Shown in pieces: positions 61,232-64,000 of a DNA stretch of 64,000 nucleotides. This DNA comes from Methanospirillum stamsii (lineage in GTDB: Archaea > Halobacteriota > Methanomicrobia > Methanomicrobiales > Methanospirillaceae). The notes below the pieces were generated by a model. It was given only the letters and a program-made list of their open reading frames with translations, ran no database searches and was not told where the DNA came from. Where the stretch lies: contig NZ_QGMZ01000018.1 in assembly GCF_003173335.1 (NCBI RefSeq), positions 62,001 to 126,000 on the forward strand. The letters run 5' to 3'. The translations under genes were made by a program, and so were the position numbers. Position 1 is the first letter of the stretch. Each line of letters starts with the position of its first letter.

Positions 61232-61938
61232 TTTCTCTCTTTTTCTTCATTCGCCACATTTTTTTTGGTATATATACTGGCGATCTTTCCCGCTGATACT
61301 ATCAGGAGCAAAAATCCGGCCATGGTGCCAGCCATCAGGATGATCATGACAAGCGGGGAAGTCCCGAATGAATGATCTCCTCCCCTGATGAGAAGCATTA
61401 CCCCTTCAGGAATTGCCAGAGCAAAACTGCTGTGAATGGTTGCAGGATCATAACGAACCGTTTTACTAATCAGTCCGGCTAGGTGAAGTCCGGTTCCCAG
61501 AATCATTCCACCTGTCAGTAAAAGGGCGGAAATGATACTTATCTCATCAAATATTGTCCCTTCTGAAAAAACAAGTTCCCATGAGAGATATGCTGCAAGA
61601 TGCGTTAAAAACAGCAAAAGAAAAAATTCAGCCGGAAGAAAGAGTGATGATGCACTCGGCCAGAGAGAAACCCAGAATGATTCTGTCGCAATAAGAGCGA
61701 AAATACAGGACATAAGAAACCGCCTGCGGTCTCCACGCATAGAGTAAATGCCAGTGATAAACAGCAGGGTGAGGAAAAATACGATGACCATTCGTGATGA
61801 AAACCCGGAAGGCAGCACGGGAACAATTATGGCCATGGGCACAAGGGCAAGTAGTAATATTGGAAGGTCATCCCGGATACTTTTTGAACCTGAAGGTATT
61901 GCGCTATCCCGAGGATGGATGTTCCGGATGAAATCCAT
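61228..61938 (-). CDS. Integral membrane protein of unknown function
   Basis: A 236-residue protein with six or seven hydrophobic segments, charged N-terminus and a basic C-terminal tail. Motifs that might define a family (LLLTGGMILGTGLHLAGLIS; SFALAIPEGVMLLIRGGDHS) are not known to me. It is transcribed convergently with dapF with a four-base overlap of the ends, and divergently from the TPR gene across 101 bp. Function not assignable. Confidence 0.7.
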   Translation of the reverse strand: MDFIRNIHPRDSAIPSGSKSIRDDLPILLLALVPMAIIVPVLPSGFSSRMVIVFFLTLLFITGIYSMRGDRRRFLMSCIFALIATESFWVSLWPSASSLFLPAEFFLLLFLTHLAAYLSWELVFSEGTIFDEISIISALLLTGGMILGTGLHLAGLISKTVRYDPATIHSSFALAIPEGVMLLIRGGDHSFGTSPLVMIILMAGTMAGFLLLIVSAGKIASIYTKKNVANEEKERN

Positions 61939-62039
61939 AGATTATTATCTCTTTCCCTTGTGATGAATCACATCGGTTGTTCATGAATATCTTTAATGCA
62001 TTTTGCGGGTAATCCTGATACACCGGAATATAGATTTTT

Positions 62040-62777
62040 ATGGCCGATAATGTCAGTGACAAGGAAGCAGAGCGCTTGAAAAAGGAGGGGAACCAGTTTT
62101 CGGCGAATCAGAAGTTCGAGGATGCAATCCGTTGTTATGAAAAGGCATCTTCATTAAACCCGGTTGATGAAGATATATATTTCCAAAAGGGCCTTGCTTT
62201 CATGAACCTCATCAGGTACCAGGAAGCAGTCGAGGCTTTTGAGGAAGCTCTCCGATTAAACGATAAAGATGCCAGGTACTGGCTGTACATGGGCATCAAC
62301 TACTTTTTCATGGGACGATACAGTAAAGCAATACCCTGCTTTAACATGGTACTCGAGATTGAACCCGGAAATCTGCATGCGTTAAGCAATAAAGGTTCGG
62401 CACTTGCTGAAATTAACCGGCATGAAGAATCAATTCATTGTTTTGACCGTATGCTGGAACTTGTGCCCGGAGATGTCAATGCCCTGTTTAACAAGGGTAT
62501 CAGCCTGCAGAAATTGAAAGATTACAAGTCCGCAGTCGGGTGTTTTAAAGAGATCCTGAAACAGGATTCACAGGATTCAGATGCCTGGTTTGAACTGGGC
62601 AACTGTCTGGCCAGGACTGATAACTGTAAAGAAGCGATAAAATGTTACGACCGGGTTATCAGGATTGAACCAAACCATGCAGAAGTATATGATGCAAAGA
62701 TCGAATGCCTGCGAAGTCTTGGATTCAATGATGAAGCAGAGGAACTGATTGCCAAACGTGAGATGGATGAATGGTGA
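62040..62777 (+). CDS. Tetratricopeptide-repeat protein
   Basis: A 245-residue cytoplasmic protein made almost wholly of six TPR units (for example YEKASSLNPVDEDIYFQKGL, EEALRLNDKDARYWLYMGIN, NMVLEIEPGNLHALSNKGSA, DRVIRIEPNHAEVYDAKIEC), each with the W/L-G-Y/F-A-P spacing. It has no signal peptide and no catalytic domain. TPR proteins bind partner peptides; the partner is unknown. Monocistronic, 66 bp before purA. Confidence 0.93.
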   Translation: MADNVSDKEAERLKKEGNQFSANQKFEDAIRCYEKASSLNPVDEDIYFQKGLAFMNLIRYQEAVEAFEEALRLNDKDARYWLYMGINYFFMGRYSKAIPCFNMVLEIEPGNLHALSNKGSALAEINRHEESIHCFDRMLELVPGDVNALFNKGISLQKLKDYKSAVGCFKEILKQDSQDSDAWFELGNCLARTDNCKEAIKCYDRVIRIEPNHAEVYDAKIECLRSLGFNDEAEELIAKREMDEW

Positions 62778-62843
62778 TCACCATCTCCGATCATCTGTAA
62801 ATCTAAATCTTTATTTCTCCCGCTATCCTATGCCATAGGTTGG

Positions 62844-63857
62844 ATGACTTGTACAATAATCGTAGGTGGTAACTTTGGTGATGAAGGGAAGGGAAAGATT
62901 GTTTCCCATGTTGCTCACCAGGACTGCCCCACAATAATAACCCGGGGGGGTGTAGGACCGAATGCCGGTCATACCGTTATGGTCGGTGAGAAAAAGTTCG
63001 GCGTTAGGATGTGCCCTTCCGGATTTGTGTATCCTGATGCAAGGCTTATGATTGGGACCGGTGTCCTTGTAGACCCCCGTGTTTTAAAGCAGGAGATTGA
63101 TGTTCTCGGGGTAAAGGGGAGAATATTTTTAGATAACCGGTGTGCAATCATCGAAGAGTCACACATCCAGGAGGACAAAACAAACACGCACCTTTCCAAG
63201 AAGGTAGGTTCAACCGGAACCGGTTGTGGTCCGGCAAACCGGGACCGTGCTATGCGGGTTGCAAAGCTTGCGCGTGACATTCCTGAACTGAATGAATATC
63301 TGGTCGATGTACCACGAGAAGTAAACACTGCTCTTGATAAGGGAGAGAATGTTGTTATTGAAGGAACCCAGGGATTTGGGATTTCACTCTATTTTGGTTC
63401 GTATCCTTATGTAACCAGCAAGGACACCTGTGCTGCACAGATGGCTGCTGATAACGGAGTCGGGCCGACACGGGTTGATGACGTTATTGTGGTTTTTAAG
63501 GCGTTCCCCACAAGGGTGGGTGAAGGTCCGTTCTCAACCGAGATGACCAGTAAGCTGGCACATGAAATCGGGATACAGGAGTTTGGGACCGTTACCGGAC
63601 GTGAGCGACGTATAGGTAACTGGGATAGCGAAATGGCACGATATGCTGCGATGGTAAACGGTTGTACCCAGGCGGCGATTACCGGAATTGACCATGTGGA
63701 TCCCACCTGTTTTGGTGCGACTGAATTCTCCCAGCTTTCAAAAACCGCAAAGGATTTCCTCAAACAGGCCGAAGAAGATATCGGGGCACCGATAACACTC
63801 ATCTCTACCGGGCCCGAACTCTCTCAGATCATTGATATACGGGCTGAATACGAATGA
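62844..63857 (+). CDS. purA: Adenylosuccinate synthetase (short archaeal form)
   Basis: A 337-residue enzyme that ligates IMP and aspartate using GTP, the first committed step to AMP. The P-loop-like GGNFGDEGKGKIVSHVAH near the start, GGVGPNAGHT, GTGCGPANRDRAMRVAKL near 127, and VIEGTQGFGISLYFGSYPYV near 172 are typical. At 337 residues it is about 90 shorter than bacterial PurA, the usual archaeal form. Its stop overlaps the start of the following gene (ATGA). Confidence 0.96.
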   Translation: MTCTIIVGGNFGDEGKGKIVSHVAHQDCPTIITRGGVGPNAGHTVMVGEKKFGVRMCPSGFVYPDARLMIGTGVLVDPRVLKQEIDVLGVKGRIFLDNRCAIIEESHIQEDKTNTHLSKKVGSTGTGCGPANRDRAMRVAKLARDIPELNEYLVDVPREVNTALDKGENVVIEGTQGFGISLYFGSYPYVTSKDTCAAQMAADNGVGPTRVDDVIVVFKAFPTRVGEGPFSTEMTSKLAHEIGIQEFGTVTGRERRIGNWDSEMARYAAMVNGCTQAAITGIDHVDPTCFGATEFSQLSKTAKDFLKQAEEDIGAPITLISTGPELSQIIDIRAEYE

Positions 63858-64000
63858 AAAGAGAATTAAATGATATCCTCTGTTGTCCGGTCTGCAAAGG
63901 GGATCTGGAACTCGTGGTAACCGAAGAAAATGATGTGGAAATCCTGACCGGAGCCTTAATCTGCCATGCCTGCTCTGTCACCTACCCGATAGATGAAGGC
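63854..64000 (+). CDS. Trm112-like zinc-ribbon protein (3' end outside window)
   Basis: The first 49 codons of a small protein: MKRELNDILCCPVCKGDLEL, then LTGALICHACSVTYPIDEG. The two cysteine pairs (CPVC and CHAC) and the YPI motif match Trm112, the activating partner of several RNA and protein methyltransferases. It runs off the end of the window. It overlaps purA by four bases. Confidence 0.9.
   Translation, partial: MKRELNDILCCPVCKGDLELVVTEENDVEILTGALICHACSVTYPIDEG

Noticed and set aside
62969-63802. Antisense frames inside purA
   Set aside because: purA is clearly coding on the plus strand; the opposite frames are by-products of its codon usage.

Overview
The window reads as chromosome of a methanogenic archaeon of the Methanomicrobiales, most likely Methanospirillum hungatei or a close relative. 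The evidence is a block of methanogenesis marker genes with methyl-coenzyme M reductase activation component A2, archaeal information-processing genes (L15e, L37Ae, RNase P proteins, proteasome alpha, RpoP, prefoldin, KEOPS Pcc1), form III RuBisCO, an archaeal oligosaccharyltransferase, and a pair of paralogous secreted proteins, one of which I believe is the Methanospirillum sheath subunit. The species assignment rests on memory of gene content and order, not on a search.

Layout. 1-11.5 kb: ion and membrane transport (end of a membrane pyrophosphatase, a P-type Ca2+ ATPase, a CNNM/CorC-type protein, a flippase-like protein, a sodium:solute symporter with a 42-residue accessory protein). 11.7-20 kb: cell-surface and accessory region (CARDB protein, two tandem Rpn/PD-(D/E)XK genes plus a relic, then the sheath-type gene and its paralog with an AglB gene between them). 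20-30.4 kb: housekeeping (a frameshifted acylphosphatase, TrmI, NAC, PUA protein, RecJ-like DHH protein, Nnr, MoaC, then the L15e to prefoldin operon, which lacks the exosome genes often found there). 30.46-34.18 kb: tRNA-Leu followed by a 3.6 kb island bounded by an 18 bp direct repeat of the tRNA 3' end, carrying a Schlafen AlbA_2/ATPase gene and decayed DNA. 34.2-50 kb: secreted CARDB, beta-helix and PEGA proteins, an FKBP lipoprotein, homoserine dehydrogenase with an ACT partner, a DJ-1-like protein without its cysteine, a GTPase-like protein without a P-loop, and a YgiQ radical SAM protein. 50.4-57.2 kb: a seven-gene minus-strand operon atwA-mmp3-mmp6-mmp5-mmp15-mmp17-mmp7. 57.3-64 kb: HAD protein, ribose-1,5-bisphosphate isomerase, RuBisCO, DapF, a membrane protein, a TPR protein, PurA and the start of a Trm112-like gene.

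How the parts fit. The marker operon supplies most of the ATP-driven machinery that reductively activates methyl-coenzyme M reductase (mcrC is not in the window). Ribose-1,5-bisphosphate isomerase hands ribulose-1,5-bisphosphate to the adjacent RuBisCO. AglB sits between two secreted proteins that carry N-glycosylation sequons, which suggests a dedicated cell-envelope locus. The most striking structural observations are the tRNA-Leu island, the sheath/AglB locus, the single-base frameshift in an otherwise textbook acylphosphatase, the symporter gene overlapped by its micro-protein, and several family members that have lost a key residue.
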